Shown in pieces: positions 23,092 to 30,888 of a stretch of 43,559 nt of DNA. Source of the DNA: Lachnospiraceae bacterium (lineage in GTDB: Bacteria; Bacillota; Clostridia; Lachnospirales; Lachnospiraceae); the NCBI GenBank assembly GCA_029053015.1, contig JAIDHX010000009.1, positions 1 through 43,559 of the forward strand, read 5' to 3'. The translations under genes were made by a program, and so were the position numbers. Every line of letters begins with the position of its first letter. The first letter of the stretch is position 1. Below the pieces are notes generated by a model that saw nothing but the letters and a program-made list of their open reading frames with translations, did no database searches and was not told the origin of the DNA.

Positions 23092-24429
23092 CTACCGCTC
23101 CAAATTAGCAAATTTGGTGTAGTTGGGCAGCCACGCCAGCTCCACGGTACCGATAGGTCCGTTTCTCTGCTTGGCAATGATAATCTCGGCAATACCCGGC
23201 CGCTCTGTATCATGATTGTAATACTCATCACGATAGATAAACATGACCACGTCGGCGTCCTGCTCGATGGCTCCCGATTCACGCAAGTCTGAGAGCATCG
23301 GTCTGTGGTCAGGTCTCTGCTCCACCGCACGGGACAACTGCGACAATGCCAGCACCGGCACGGAAAGCTCTCTCGCAATTGCTTTTAAAGAGCGGGAAAT
23401 ATCCGATATTTCCTGCTGCCTGGAGTCCGTGCGCCCGCTTCCCGACATCAACTGCAGATAGTCGATGACAATCATGGACAAATCATGCTCCAGCTTGTAC
23501 TTTCTGCACTTGCTGCGAAGCTCCGCAATGCTGATACCCGGGGTATCGTCTATAATCAGATTGGATTTGCCAATCACACCGGCACTCTCAATCAACTTCT
23601 CCCATTCCTGGTCGGAAAGCTGACCCGTCCTGATATGCTGCGAATCCACCTTGGATTCCAGAGAAAACAATCGGTTCACCAACTGCTCCTTGGACATTTC
23701 CAGACTGAAAATGGCTATCGTCTTATTGAGCTTAAACGCTACGTGCTCCGCTATATTGAGCACGAACGCCGTCTTTCCCATGGAAGGACGGGCTGCAATC
23801 AGAACCAAGTCCGCCGGCTGCATGCCCGCTGTCCTGTAGTCCAAGTCTGCAAAGCCTGTCGCAATCCCCGTGACCGCTCCCTTATTTTTGGAAGCGCGCT
23901 CAATTCTGTCCATGGCATTCATCACGACCTGCCTGATTGGCACAAACTCTCCGGTGTTGCGCTTCTGCACCACCTCAAAAATCTTCTTTTCGGTATCCTC
24001 CAAAATAACTTCAAGGCTTTCCTTGCCCGCATAACAGGTATTCGCAATTTCTTCATTTAAGCGGATAAGCTTCCTTAAGGTTGCTTTCTCCGCTACGATT
24101 CCGGCATAATACTTGATGTTTGCCGAGGTGGGAACTGCGGTGATTAAATCCCTGACAAATTCAAGGCTGCTGACCTCAGGGGGCACATCCTTTTCTTTGA
24201 GCCTGTCCTGCAGCGTGACCAAATCCACCGGCTTCCCTTCATTATGCAGTTCTACCATGGTTTCAAAAAGAATACCATACTGCCTGCTGTAAAAATCCTC
24301 TCCGGTCACAAGCTCCGATGCCACGACAATGGCTTCCCTGTCCATAATCATGGAACCGATGACAGACTGCTCCGCTTCCATGCTATGAGGCAATATTCTC
24401 TTTAAAACGGTTTCTTCCATTGTGGGCAT
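23092..24429 (-). CDS. dnaB: Replicative DNA helicase
   Basis: 445 residues, the normal DnaB length with no intein. The N-terminal domain begins MEAEQSVIGSMIMDREA. The RecA-like ATPase has Walker A (IAARPSMGKTAF), Walker B (SMIVIDYLQLM) and the RESGAIEQDADVVMFIYRDE block. It unwinds DNA at the replication fork as a hexamer. AAGGA lies 8 nt upstream of the ATG. It lies 18 bp after rplI; gdpP-rplI-dnaB is a conserved Firmicutes order. Confidence 0.97.
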   Translation of the reverse strand: MPTMEETVLKRILPHSMEAEQSVIGSMIMDREAIVVASELVTGEDFYSRQYGILFETMVELHNEGKPVDLVTLQDRLKEKDVPPEVSSLEFVRDLITAVPTSANIKYYAGIVAEKATLRKLIRLNEEIANTCYAGKESLEVILEDTEKKIFEVVQKRNTGEFVPIRQVVMNAMDRIERASKNKGAVTGIATGFADLDYRTAGMQPADLVLIAARPSMGKTAFVLNIAEHVAFKLNKTIAIFSLEMSKEQLVNRLFSLESKVDSQHIRTGQLSDQEWEKLIESAGVIGKSNLIIDDTPGISIAELRSKCRKYKLEHDLSMIVIDYLQLMSGSGRTDSRQQEISDISRSLKAIARELSVPVLALSQLSRAVEQRPDHRPMLSDLRESGAIEQDADVVMFIYRDEYYNHDTERPGIAEIIIAKQRNGPIGTVELAWLPNYTKFANLER

Positions 24430-24447
24430 AACAATTTCCTTTCCCGC

Positions 24448-24894
24448 CTAGCTCTCCGATATATGCACCTTCAGTTTTGCAGTCACCTGCGGATGCAGCT
24501 TGATATTTACCTCATATGCGCCAAAACTCTTCAAGGCTTCCGGCAGCACTACTTTCTTCTTGTCCAGCTCGATTCCATGCTGTTCCTTGCACGCCGCCAC
24601 AATTTCTTTGGAAGAAACAGAGCCGAATACTCTGCCGCCTTCTCCTGCTTTAATCTTTACCTCTACGGTCTTGGTTTCCAAAACTGCCGCCAAATCCTTC
24701 GCAGCCTGCAGCTGCTCCGCCGCTATCTTAGCTTCCTTCGCCTTCTGCAATTTTAAATCATTCATGTTCTTTGCATTGGCTTCGATTCCGATTTTCTTGG
24801 GAAGGATGTAATTTCTTGCATAGCCATCGCTGGCTTCGATAACGTCGCCCTTCTTTCCCAGATTTTTATCGTCCTGTAATAATATAATTTTCAT
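24448..24894 (-). CDS. rplI: 50S ribosomal protein L9
   Basis: 148 residues, family length. The N-terminal rRNA-binding domain shows MKIILLQDDKNLGKKGDVIE with GYARNYILPKKIGIEA. A long connecting helix and the C-terminal domain (GGRVFGSVSSKEI and VNIKLHPQVTAKLKVHI) follow. L9 binds 23S rRNA at the base of the L1 stalk. GCAGGAGGTAC precedes the ATG. It lies 20 bp from the gdpP stop. Confidence 0.97.
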   Translation of the reverse strand: MKIILLQDDKNLGKKGDVIEASDGYARNYILPKKIGIEANAKNMNDLKLQKAKEAKIAAEQLQAAKDLAAVLETKTVEVKIKAGEGGRVFGSVSSKEIVAACKEQHGIELDKKKVVLPEALKSFGAYEVNIKLHPQVTAKLKVHISES

Positions 24895-24914
24895 TTTGTA
24901 CCTCCTGCTGTATT

Positions 24915-26966
24915 CTATATATCGCCTTCCTCAAGCATAATATCTATGGTAGCTTTCAGGTTGCCGATTGCCTCCGCCATGCTTACGCCTTCCATCTGGC
25001 AGCCTGCAATGCTCATATGACCGCCGCCGCCCAGTCTTTCCATGATAATCTGCACATTGACTTCGTCGATGGAACGTGCCGAGACATAAATCTTGCCCTG
25101 ATATTCCGTCAGCACAAAGCTTGCTTTGATTCCCTTGATATTCAAAAGCTCGTTTGCGGCCTGCGCACCCACCACGGTCGGACTCTGCAAATCCTCGCTC
25201 GTACAGATGGAAATAGCAAAGGTCTGCCGGTAGATTTCAGCCTGACTGACCGCGTCCGCCCTTGCTTTATACTCAATGGCGTCCTCGCGGAACATCTTTC
25301 TGACACGGGTGACATCCGCGCCGTTCCTGCGCAGGAAAGCAGCAGCCTCAAAGGTTCTCACACCCGTCTTGCTCATAAAGTTGTTTGTATCAATTACGAT
25401 ACCGGCATACATGCAGTCCGCTTCTTCCGTGCGGATTTTAATGTTGTCGGTTGTGTACTGCAATATCTCTGATACCATCTCACATGCCGAAGAAGCATAC
25501 GGCTCCACGTAGGATAACGTGGCATTTTCAATGGTTTCCGCGCCCTGCCTGTGATGGTCCAGTACCACAATGGATTTGCACGCCCGCAGTAAATCAGGAC
25601 ATTCCGTGATGGTCGGTCTGTTGACGTCCACCACCACCAGCACGGTATTACTTCCCGCCATTTCAATTGCCTGACTGCTGCCCACTATCATATCCGGCTC
25701 ATATTCAGGATTGTTTTTAAACAAGTCCACCAAGGGCTGCAGGGAGTTAGACACATCATTTAATACAATATGCGCTTTCCTGTCCAGAGCCTGCGCTATC
25801 CGGTAAATGCCAACCGCTGCGCCGAAGCTGTCCACATCGGGCAGCCTGTGGCCCATAATAATCACTCTGTCCTTGCCCGCAATAATTTCCTTCAGGGCAT
25901 GTGCCTTGACACGCGCCTTGACACGGGTATTTTTTTCTACCTGCTGGCTCTTGCCGCCGTAGTAGGTAATGCTCTCCGGCGTCTTAATCACCGCCTGGTC
26001 GCCGCCGCGCCCCAGCGCCAAATCGATGGCATTACGGGCAAACTCATAATTCTGTGCATAGGTGAGCCCGTCCAGTCCAACGCCGATGCTGATGGTCACC
26101 GCCATTTCATTGCCGATGTTCACCGTCTTGACGTCCTCCAACAAATCAAAACGGGACTCCTGAAGCTGTGCAATGGACTTTTTCCGCATAACAATCAGAT
26201 ACTTGTCCTTCTCCATTTTTTTCACAATACCGTCAAGCGCAGAAATGTATTTATTGATTTTCCTGTCAATCAAGGCTATCAGAAGGGAGCGCCTTACCTC
26301 CTCCACGCTTTCCAGCGCTTCTTCATAATTGTCCAGATACAGCAGACCGACTGCAAGGCTCTGATCATCAACCTCCTGCAAAGCAATATGAAGCGCCGTC
26401 TCATCAAACAGATAGACCGCTATCAGATAGCCGCTGTACCCTTCCGCTTCAATCATACTGCTGTTTTCCGCCATCTCCTTCAGGGAAATCAGCTTAAACT
26501 TAGCTATGTATTCCTTGCCTTCATAGGCAACGTCATACTGTGCTTCCTCCATCTCCTCATTGTTCGGAAGCTTCTCCCTTGTAATGGAGGGAAACAGCGC
26601 CATAATGGACTTGTTGAAGCCCTTCGGCTGCTTCACAACGTTTTCAAATGCTTGGTTTGTCCAAATCACCCGTCCCGTATCATCCAGCAGTGCATACGGC
26701 AGTTCCAGCTCACGTAAAAGCCTTTTCTGAATCTGTCCGTACTGCGTCGCAAAACTGACGAGCTCATTGATTATCAGCGGCTTATTGTAAAAATACAAGG
26801 TCAGGGTAACTGCAAAATAAAATATGGTAAAAGCCCCCAGCAGCAGCCCCGCGCGGTAATCAATGACAAGCATGCCGCCATTCACAATCAACAGAAGCAC
26901 GCCCAGATATATGGAAAACTGCAAATATGTTTTAATTCTTCCTTTAAGTCTGATTCTTTTCTTCAT
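24915..26966 (-). CDS. gdpP: c-di-AMP phosphodiesterase GdpP
   Basis: 683 residues. It has two N-terminal transmembrane helices (about 12-60), a PAS-like domain (about 80-160), a degenerate GGDEF domain (about 175-310) and a DHH/DHHA1 phosphodiesterase (about 345-660). The metal-binding motifs MGHRLPDVDSFGAAVGIYRI, VVVDVNRP and VVLDHHRQG are intact, and GGGGHMSIAG is the DHHA1 motif. GdpP hydrolyses c-di-AMP to pApA and so sets wall and potassium homeostasis. It heads gdpP-rplI-dnaB and has its own promoter at 27030-27058. Confidence 0.95.
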   Translation of the reverse strand: MKKRIRLKGRIKTYLQFSIYLGVLLLIVNGGMLVIDYRAGLLLGAFTIFYFAVTLTLYFYNKPLIINELVSFATQYGQIQKRLLRELELPYALLDDTGRVIWTNQAFENVVKQPKGFNKSIMALFPSITREKLPNNEEMEEAQYDVAYEGKEYIAKFKLISLKEMAENSSMIEAEGYSGYLIAVYLFDETALHIALQEVDDQSLAVGLLYLDNYEEALESVEEVRRSLLIALIDRKINKYISALDGIVKKMEKDKYLIVMRKKSIAQLQESRFDLLEDVKTVNIGNEMAVTISIGVGLDGLTYAQNYEFARNAIDLALGRGGDQAVIKTPESITYYGGKSQQVEKNTRVKARVKAHALKEIIAGKDRVIIMGHRLPDVDSFGAAVGIYRIAQALDRKAHIVLNDVSNSLQPLVDLFKNNPEYEPDMIVGSSQAIEMAGSNTVLVVVDVNRPTITECPDLLRACKSIVVLDHHRQGAETIENATLSYVEPYASSACEMVSEILQYTTDNIKIRTEEADCMYAGIVIDTNNFMSKTGVRTFEAAAFLRRNGADVTRVRKMFREDAIEYKARADAVSQAEIYRQTFAISICTSEDLQSPTVVGAQAANELLNIKGIKASFVLTEYQGKIYVSARSIDEVNVQIIMERLGGGGHMSIAGCQMEGVSMAEAIGNLKATIDIMLEEGDI

Positions 26967-27029
26967 GTATACTCTCCTGCATACCGCAACCCCGCCTGCG
27001 ATATGTCCGCTTTAAACCTATCCTGCTAT

Positions 27030-27058
27030 AGTATAACATTTTTTCTTATATCTTTCCA
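27030..27058 (-). promoter_or_regulatory. gdpP operon promoter
   Basis: On the minus strand, TGGAAA (27053-27058) and TATACT (27030-27035) are spaced by 17 bp, about 65 nt before the gdpP start. Confidence 0.55.
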
Positions 27059-27161
27059 CAAGATAATTTGTCGAATGGCAGGAGTTTTTATCTATTTAAA
27101 ACGTTTCCCTATGGAAAAAAGGGGTTCTCTTCGATGAATTCTTTCTTTTCCATAGGCATAA

Positions 27162-29234
27162 TCACTCATTTATCAGCCCCTCCCAGGGAATTCCCCACTC
27201 ACCGCCGCCTTCATAATGCAAAATCAGTCCTTCCTCATCATATTCCATAGTGGGGAAGCTGTCCTTCAGATTTCCCATGGTAATACCGGATAAACTTGAG
27301 ATAAAATCTGAATAACCTACATAAGTCAGACGGGTATCCTCGTCATAAACAAAAAGTCCGCCCTCATAATAGTAACCCCCGTATGCCTCGTCCCAAGATC
27401 GAATCTCCAGATAGCGGAGCGTAAACTTCTTTCCCGTCTGCTCGCTTGTTACCTCCTGCTCCCACACGCAGTCCCATTCATAGCTGTTATGAATCTCCTC
27501 ATATAATTCGTCCCAAAAGCCCTCCCTATCATAGGCACAATCCATCCATACTTCTTTCCTGTCGTTTTCATACTGTACGATACGCACCTCTACTCTTTCA
27601 AGGCTGTTTCCATCATACCAAAAACTCTTTATCTGCTCATAACCACTCTCCCCCGTCCACTGATAAACATCCCAGCCTCCGCTTACAGCGGAACCATGGG
27701 TGTGCACATGAATCCGCCTATTTACCGCATCCACATAGTAGTCGCTGTAAAAGTCCAGTACTCCCGTATCTTCTGAAAAGCGCCCCTCAGAAGGGAGCCA
27801 CAGAAAGGTTGCGGCATTTAGGTTTGCCGCCCCAAAGGTATTCACAACGATAAGGTCCTGATAGCCGTCCGCATTGATGTCCTCAAAATAGCTCGGCAGT
27901 GCATAGCGGCTGGCGCTTTTCCAAATATAAAATACCTGAAGGGGCTCCTCCTCGCCCTCTTTCCGGACAGAGACTTTCATATTGTCAAAAATTTCCTCGT
28001 CCTGCCTGTCCTCTCTGTCGTCGATATCCGTAATCGTGATTATCAGCCGCTCTCCATTCACTTCCTGCTCCATATACTCCAGGAATCCCCCCAGCGCGTC
28101 CTGACAGTAGATATCCCCGTTTTCCTCCCGCTGCCAGTATCCGTAATTCATATCATAATCACTCTGCCGTTTCAGTTTACCAACAGCGCCGATAAAGTCC
28201 TCTCCCAAAATACCGGCAGCACAGGGCGCGCCGTCTCGATAGAAAAAGGCATATTTTCCCGCACTATCCTCTATCTGACGCCAAACATCATTATAATCCG
28301 CTTCCTCACCGGGCTTCCAACTCTTCAAGTCCACACGGTAATAAGACATCGTCGGATAGTTTTCCTCAAAATAGGACAGGTAATCCGCTTCCGTCCCGCA
28401 GTCCGGTAAACTTACCCCTTCCTGCATCCAGAATTCGCAGACTTCCGTCCCCTTTTCGTCTCCCTCTTCTTCCTTGTCTCTCTCCAATTTTAGGGAAAAT
28501 CCCTCTTCATCATGCTGACAGGACAGCACTCTGCTGTCCGCAAGATAAATTCTGAACTCATCATATAAAAAGTACTTGCAGAGTTCCGGTTCTTCCTCGC
28601 CGCCTCCGCCTGCGGGCAGTTCGCTGCGATTTCCGCACACAGCCTCTCCGTCCCATTTCAACTCTGCCTCAAACAGCCAGTCCTCCAAAAACGCCTGCCA
28701 AATCTCCTCAGCCATAAAACCGTAAAGCGCATAGACCGCATCTCCCTGCTGCAGATACAGCCAGTGCTCCTCTCCCGCATCAACCCTGATAAGCTGTGTG
28801 ATGGCGGCGTCCCCTACAATCACACAGTTCACACTCATATTACATAAAAACAACTTCTCCGACAGTGCATTGATATGGGTAAGCAGCGCCTCCTGCGACA
28901 TAGAGGAACGCATAACCTCCACCCGCTCCTGTGTCTGCATACGCCGTTCTGCAGCGAAACAGCCCTCCGCCTTCCACGTTGCTCCGTCATCAGTACATGC
29001 CTGTATGTTTTCTTCCGGCTCTTTTGCCGCTTTTTCCGCATAGGCACGGTAAATCCACCCAAAGCCCTGCTCCCACGACAGCTCCCCCAACGCAAAACCT
29101 TCTGCCGCATACTTTTCCGTCAGGATACCGCTCTTCTGCTCCCCGCAGCCGCTCAGGTCTCCCGCAAATAAACAGCACAAAAAGAGAATTACCAGCCGCA
29201 ATATTTTATCATACGTCTTTGTATTTTTTTCCAT
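27162..29234 (-). CDS. Large lipoprotein of unknown function
   Basis: About 690 residues. A lipoprotein signal (RLVILFLCCLFAGDLSGC) places it on the outer face of the membrane. No domain was recognised with confidence; FEDINADGYQDLIVVN looks like an FG-GAP/EF-hand-type calcium loop, and the sequence is very rich in Trp, Tyr, Glu and Asp. The ATG at 29234 lies 11 nt after GAGGAG. A GTG start at 29246 is possible. It interrupts the usual direct junction between rpsR and gdpP and lies next to structured repeat copy 3, so it may be a later insertion in this region. Confidence 0.8.
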   Translation of the reverse strand: MEKNTKTYDKILRLVILFLCCLFAGDLSGCGEQKSGILTEKYAAEGFALGELSWEQGFGWIYRAYAEKAAKEPEENIQACTDDGATWKAEGCFAAERRMQTQERVEVMRSSMSQEALLTHINALSEKLFLCNMSVNCVIVGDAAITQLIRVDAGEEHWLYLQQGDAVYALYGFMAEEIWQAFLEDWLFEAELKWDGEAVCGNRSELPAGGGGEEEPELCKYFLYDEFRIYLADSRVLSCQHDEEGFSLKLERDKEEEGDEKGTEVCEFWMQEGVSLPDCGTEADYLSYFEENYPTMSYYRVDLKSWKPGEEADYNDVWRQIEDSAGKYAFFYRDGAPCAAGILGEDFIGAVGKLKRQSDYDMNYGYWQREENGDIYCQDALGGFLEYMEQEVNGERLIITITDIDDREDRQDEEIFDNMKVSVRKEGEEEPLQVFYIWKSASRYALPSYFEDINADGYQDLIVVNTFGAANLNAATFLWLPSEGRFSEDTGVLDFYSDYYVDAVNRRIHVHTHGSAVSGGWDVYQWTGESGYEQIKSFWYDGNSLERVEVRIVQYENDRKEVWMDCAYDREGFWDELYEEIHNSYEWDCVWEQEVTSEQTGKKFTLRYLEIRSWDEAYGGYYYEGGLFVYDEDTRLTYVGYSDFISSLSGITMGNLKDSFPTMEYDEEGLILHYEGGGEWGIPWEGLINE

Positions 29235-29302
29235 TTGTACTGTCACTCCTCACAAAAAATTAATCTATAAGTGGTTGCGAAATTCGTTATGCAGCAAGTG
29301 TC

Positions 29303-29440
29303 ATTGTACAGATTATATACTTCAACGCAAACACGCTCTCGCTCCGAGCTTACCGTAGCGGTACATAAGCTGCCAAAATACGGCAGCTAAGTACCGACGG
29401 TAAGCAAAGGTTTGCTTATGAAGTATATAATCTGTACAAT
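29303..29440 (+). repeat. Structured repeat, copy 3 (138 bp)
   Basis: The outer arms 29303-29324 and 29419-29440 pair perfectly over 22 bp. A small internal loop and GCAAAC with GTTTGC follow. ACGCTCTCGCTC (29333-29344) is unpaired. The inner hairpin has GCTTACCG with CGGTAAGC, CGGTAC with GTACCG, and CTGCC with GGCAG around AAAATAC. CAAGTGTC (29295-29302) flanks it. The arms share no sequence with copies 1 and 2, yet the layout and the single-stranded motifs are the same. Confidence 0.85.
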
Positions 29441-29602
29441 TCGAAACAAGCAAGGATGAGTTTTTCAATTGCCGAATATCACTTTAGATGTTTGCGAAAC
29501 ATTTTCGTCACTTTTTTATTCTATCAGACCTTCTGTTTCCTTTGCAATAAAACGGCAGAAATTTACAGCAAAATTTTTACGTGCACGCTGCGTTTTTACA
29601 TA

Positions 29603-29637
29603 CAAAAAGGCCAGCGAACCTGATTGTCCGCTGACCT
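29603..29637 (-). terminator. Terminator of the rpsF-ssb-rpsR operon
   Basis: On the minus strand AGGTCAGCG pairs with CGCTGGCCT around a 12-nt loop, followed by T5G. It lies about 30 bp after the rpsR stop. Confidence 0.9.
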
Positions 29638-29668
29638 CTCGTCTCGCTGCTTCATTTGTGTCGGAAAC

Positions 29669-29932
29669 TTAATCCTGAACGTAAGGCATCAGTGCTACGT
29701 GACGCGCACGCTTAATCGCAGCGGTGAGCGCTCTCTGATGCTTTGCGCAGTTGCCGGTGATTCTTCTGGGAAGAATCTTACCTCTCTCGGATACGTATCT
29801 CTTTAACTTGTTTACATCTTTATAATCAATTACGTTGTCCTTGCCACAAAATACACAAACTTTTTTTCTTCTGCGGATGCCGCCTTTTTTTCTCATAGGT
29901 GCATCAGCTTTGTCTGCTTTATTGAATGCCAT
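29669..29932 (-). CDS. rpsR: 30S ribosomal protein S18
   Basis: 87 residues. [20 protein letters not shown] and [20 protein letters not shown] (V for I at the first place) are diagnostic; the two N-terminal cysteines suggest the zinc-type S18. It binds 16S rRNA with S6 in the platform of the small subunit. It is the last gene of rpsF-ssb-rpsR. Confidence 0.97.
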   Translation of the reverse strand: MAFNKADKADAPMRKKGGIRRRKKVCVFCGKDNVIDYKDVNKLKRYVSERGKILPRRITGNCAKHQRALTAAIKRARHVALMPYVQD

Positions 29933-29960
29933 ATGTCAGTGCCTCCATTCTTTCAAAAAA

Positions 29961-30401
29961 TTAGTTAAACGGCAGCTCTTCGTCGATGCCGTCCGGGATG
30001 TTCATAAAACCGTCCCCTGCGCCTGAAGGCTCAGGTCTGTTATTATTTCCTCCCATGTAACCGCTGTTATCTCCGGAAGCGTTCTTGCTCTCAGCAAACT
30101 CAACCTCATCTACCATGATGCGGACACTGTAAACCTGCTGTCCGTCCCTGTTGGTGTAGTTATCGTTCTGGATACGCCCGCTGAGGACTATCTTGGTGCC
30201 CTTGTGCAGGTATCTCTCTATAAACTCTGCCTGCTTGCCAAACGCGGTGCAGTTAAAGAAATCTGCATCCGGCTCTCCGTCCCTCTTGAACCTTCTGTCC
30301 ACTGCAACGGAAAATCTCGCAACTGCCGTCTGGCTGCTTCCCTGAGAATATCTCACTTCAGGATCTCTGGTTAATCGTCCCATAAGAATTACTTTATTCA
30401 T
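29961..30401 (-). CDS. ssb: Single-stranded DNA-binding protein
   Basis: 146 residues. The OB fold starts MNKVILMGRLTRDPEVRYSQ and continues RFSVAVDRRFKRDGE with DFFNCTAFGKQAEFIERYL. A Gly/Asn-rich linker leads to the acidic tip DGIDEELPFN that recruits partner proteins. It protects single-stranded DNA in replication and repair. It sits between rpsF and rpsR, the standard order. Confidence 0.97.
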   Translation of the reverse strand: MNKVILMGRLTRDPEVRYSQGSSQTAVARFSVAVDRRFKRDGEPDADFFNCTAFGKQAEFIERYLHKGTKIVLSGRIQNDNYTNRDGQQVYSVRIMVDEVEFAESKNASGDNSGYMGGNNNRPEPSGAGDGFMNIPDGIDEELPFN

Positions 30402-30480
30402 CTCAATCTCTCTTTCCGGTATACCGGAAATACTCCGAATACCATAAATCCATCCATATCTTTTGTATCCGGCATACCTG

Positions 30481-30768
30481 TTATGCTTCGTTTTTCACAA
30501 TTAAATATCGGATAACATTGTCCATGATGCGCATACGGCTCTCAATTTCAGCGGGAGCTGTGCTGTCTGCATCGAATTGGATGAAATAGTAGAACGCTTC
30601 CTTCATCTTCTGAATCTCGTAAGCCAATCTCTTCTTACCCCATTCATCAATGTTGGTAATGGTTCCGCCGAATCTCTCCACAAGCGCCTTGCACTTGTCA
30701 ATTACGGCTGCTCTTTCATCATCCTCGATCTTCGCACTCACAACAACTGTCATTTCATATTTGTTCAT
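30481..30768 (-). CDS. rpsF: 30S ribosomal protein S6
   Basis: 95 residues. MNKYEMTVVVSAKIEDDERA, EWGKKRLAYEIQKMKEAFYY and MRIMDNVIRYLIVKNE are family blocks. It forms a dimer with S18 on 16S rRNA. AAGGAGGT lies 7 nt before the ATG. It is the first gene of rpsF-ssb-rpsR. The leader has the word CCG in a small hairpin loop, which may or may not be the S6:S18 autoregulatory site. Confidence 0.97.
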   Translation of the reverse strand: MNKYEMTVVVSAKIEDDERAAVIDKCKALVERFGGTITNIDEWGKKRLAYEIQKMKEAFYYFIQFDADSTAPAEIESRMRIMDNVIRYLIVKNEA

Positions 30769-30836
30769 GCTTTTACCTCCTTATGGTCTCTGGCCCCTGC
30801 CTTAACAGGAGCAAGGAATTTATATCACGGTAAATT

Positions 30837-30865
30837 ATGATACCACACAATCCCGCTGTTTGCAA
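30837..30865 (-). promoter_or_regulatory. Promoter of rpsF-ssb-rpsR
   Basis: On the minus strand, TTGCAA (30860-30865) and TATCAT (30837-30842) are spaced by 17 bp. It lies just after the stop of the upstream galactanase gene, giving a leader of about 60 nt. Confidence 0.55.
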
Positions 30866-30888
30866 GGGTTTTGCAATATTTTTCACTT

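Noticed and set aside
25770..26717. 315-aa plus-strand ORF opposite gdpP
   Set aside because: It lies entirely within the conserved gdpP gene and its translation is low-quality, rich in His, Arg and Gln.
29303..29440. Structured repeats as ordinary rho-independent terminators
   Set aside because: No T-run follows the arms, the size is constant, and unpaired motifs are conserved; the real rpsR terminator is separate at 29603-29637.
30781..30850. S6:S18 autoregulatory leader of rpsF
   Set aside because: A CCG lies in a small hairpin loop, but I could not place the full motif with its bulge and second conserved segment.
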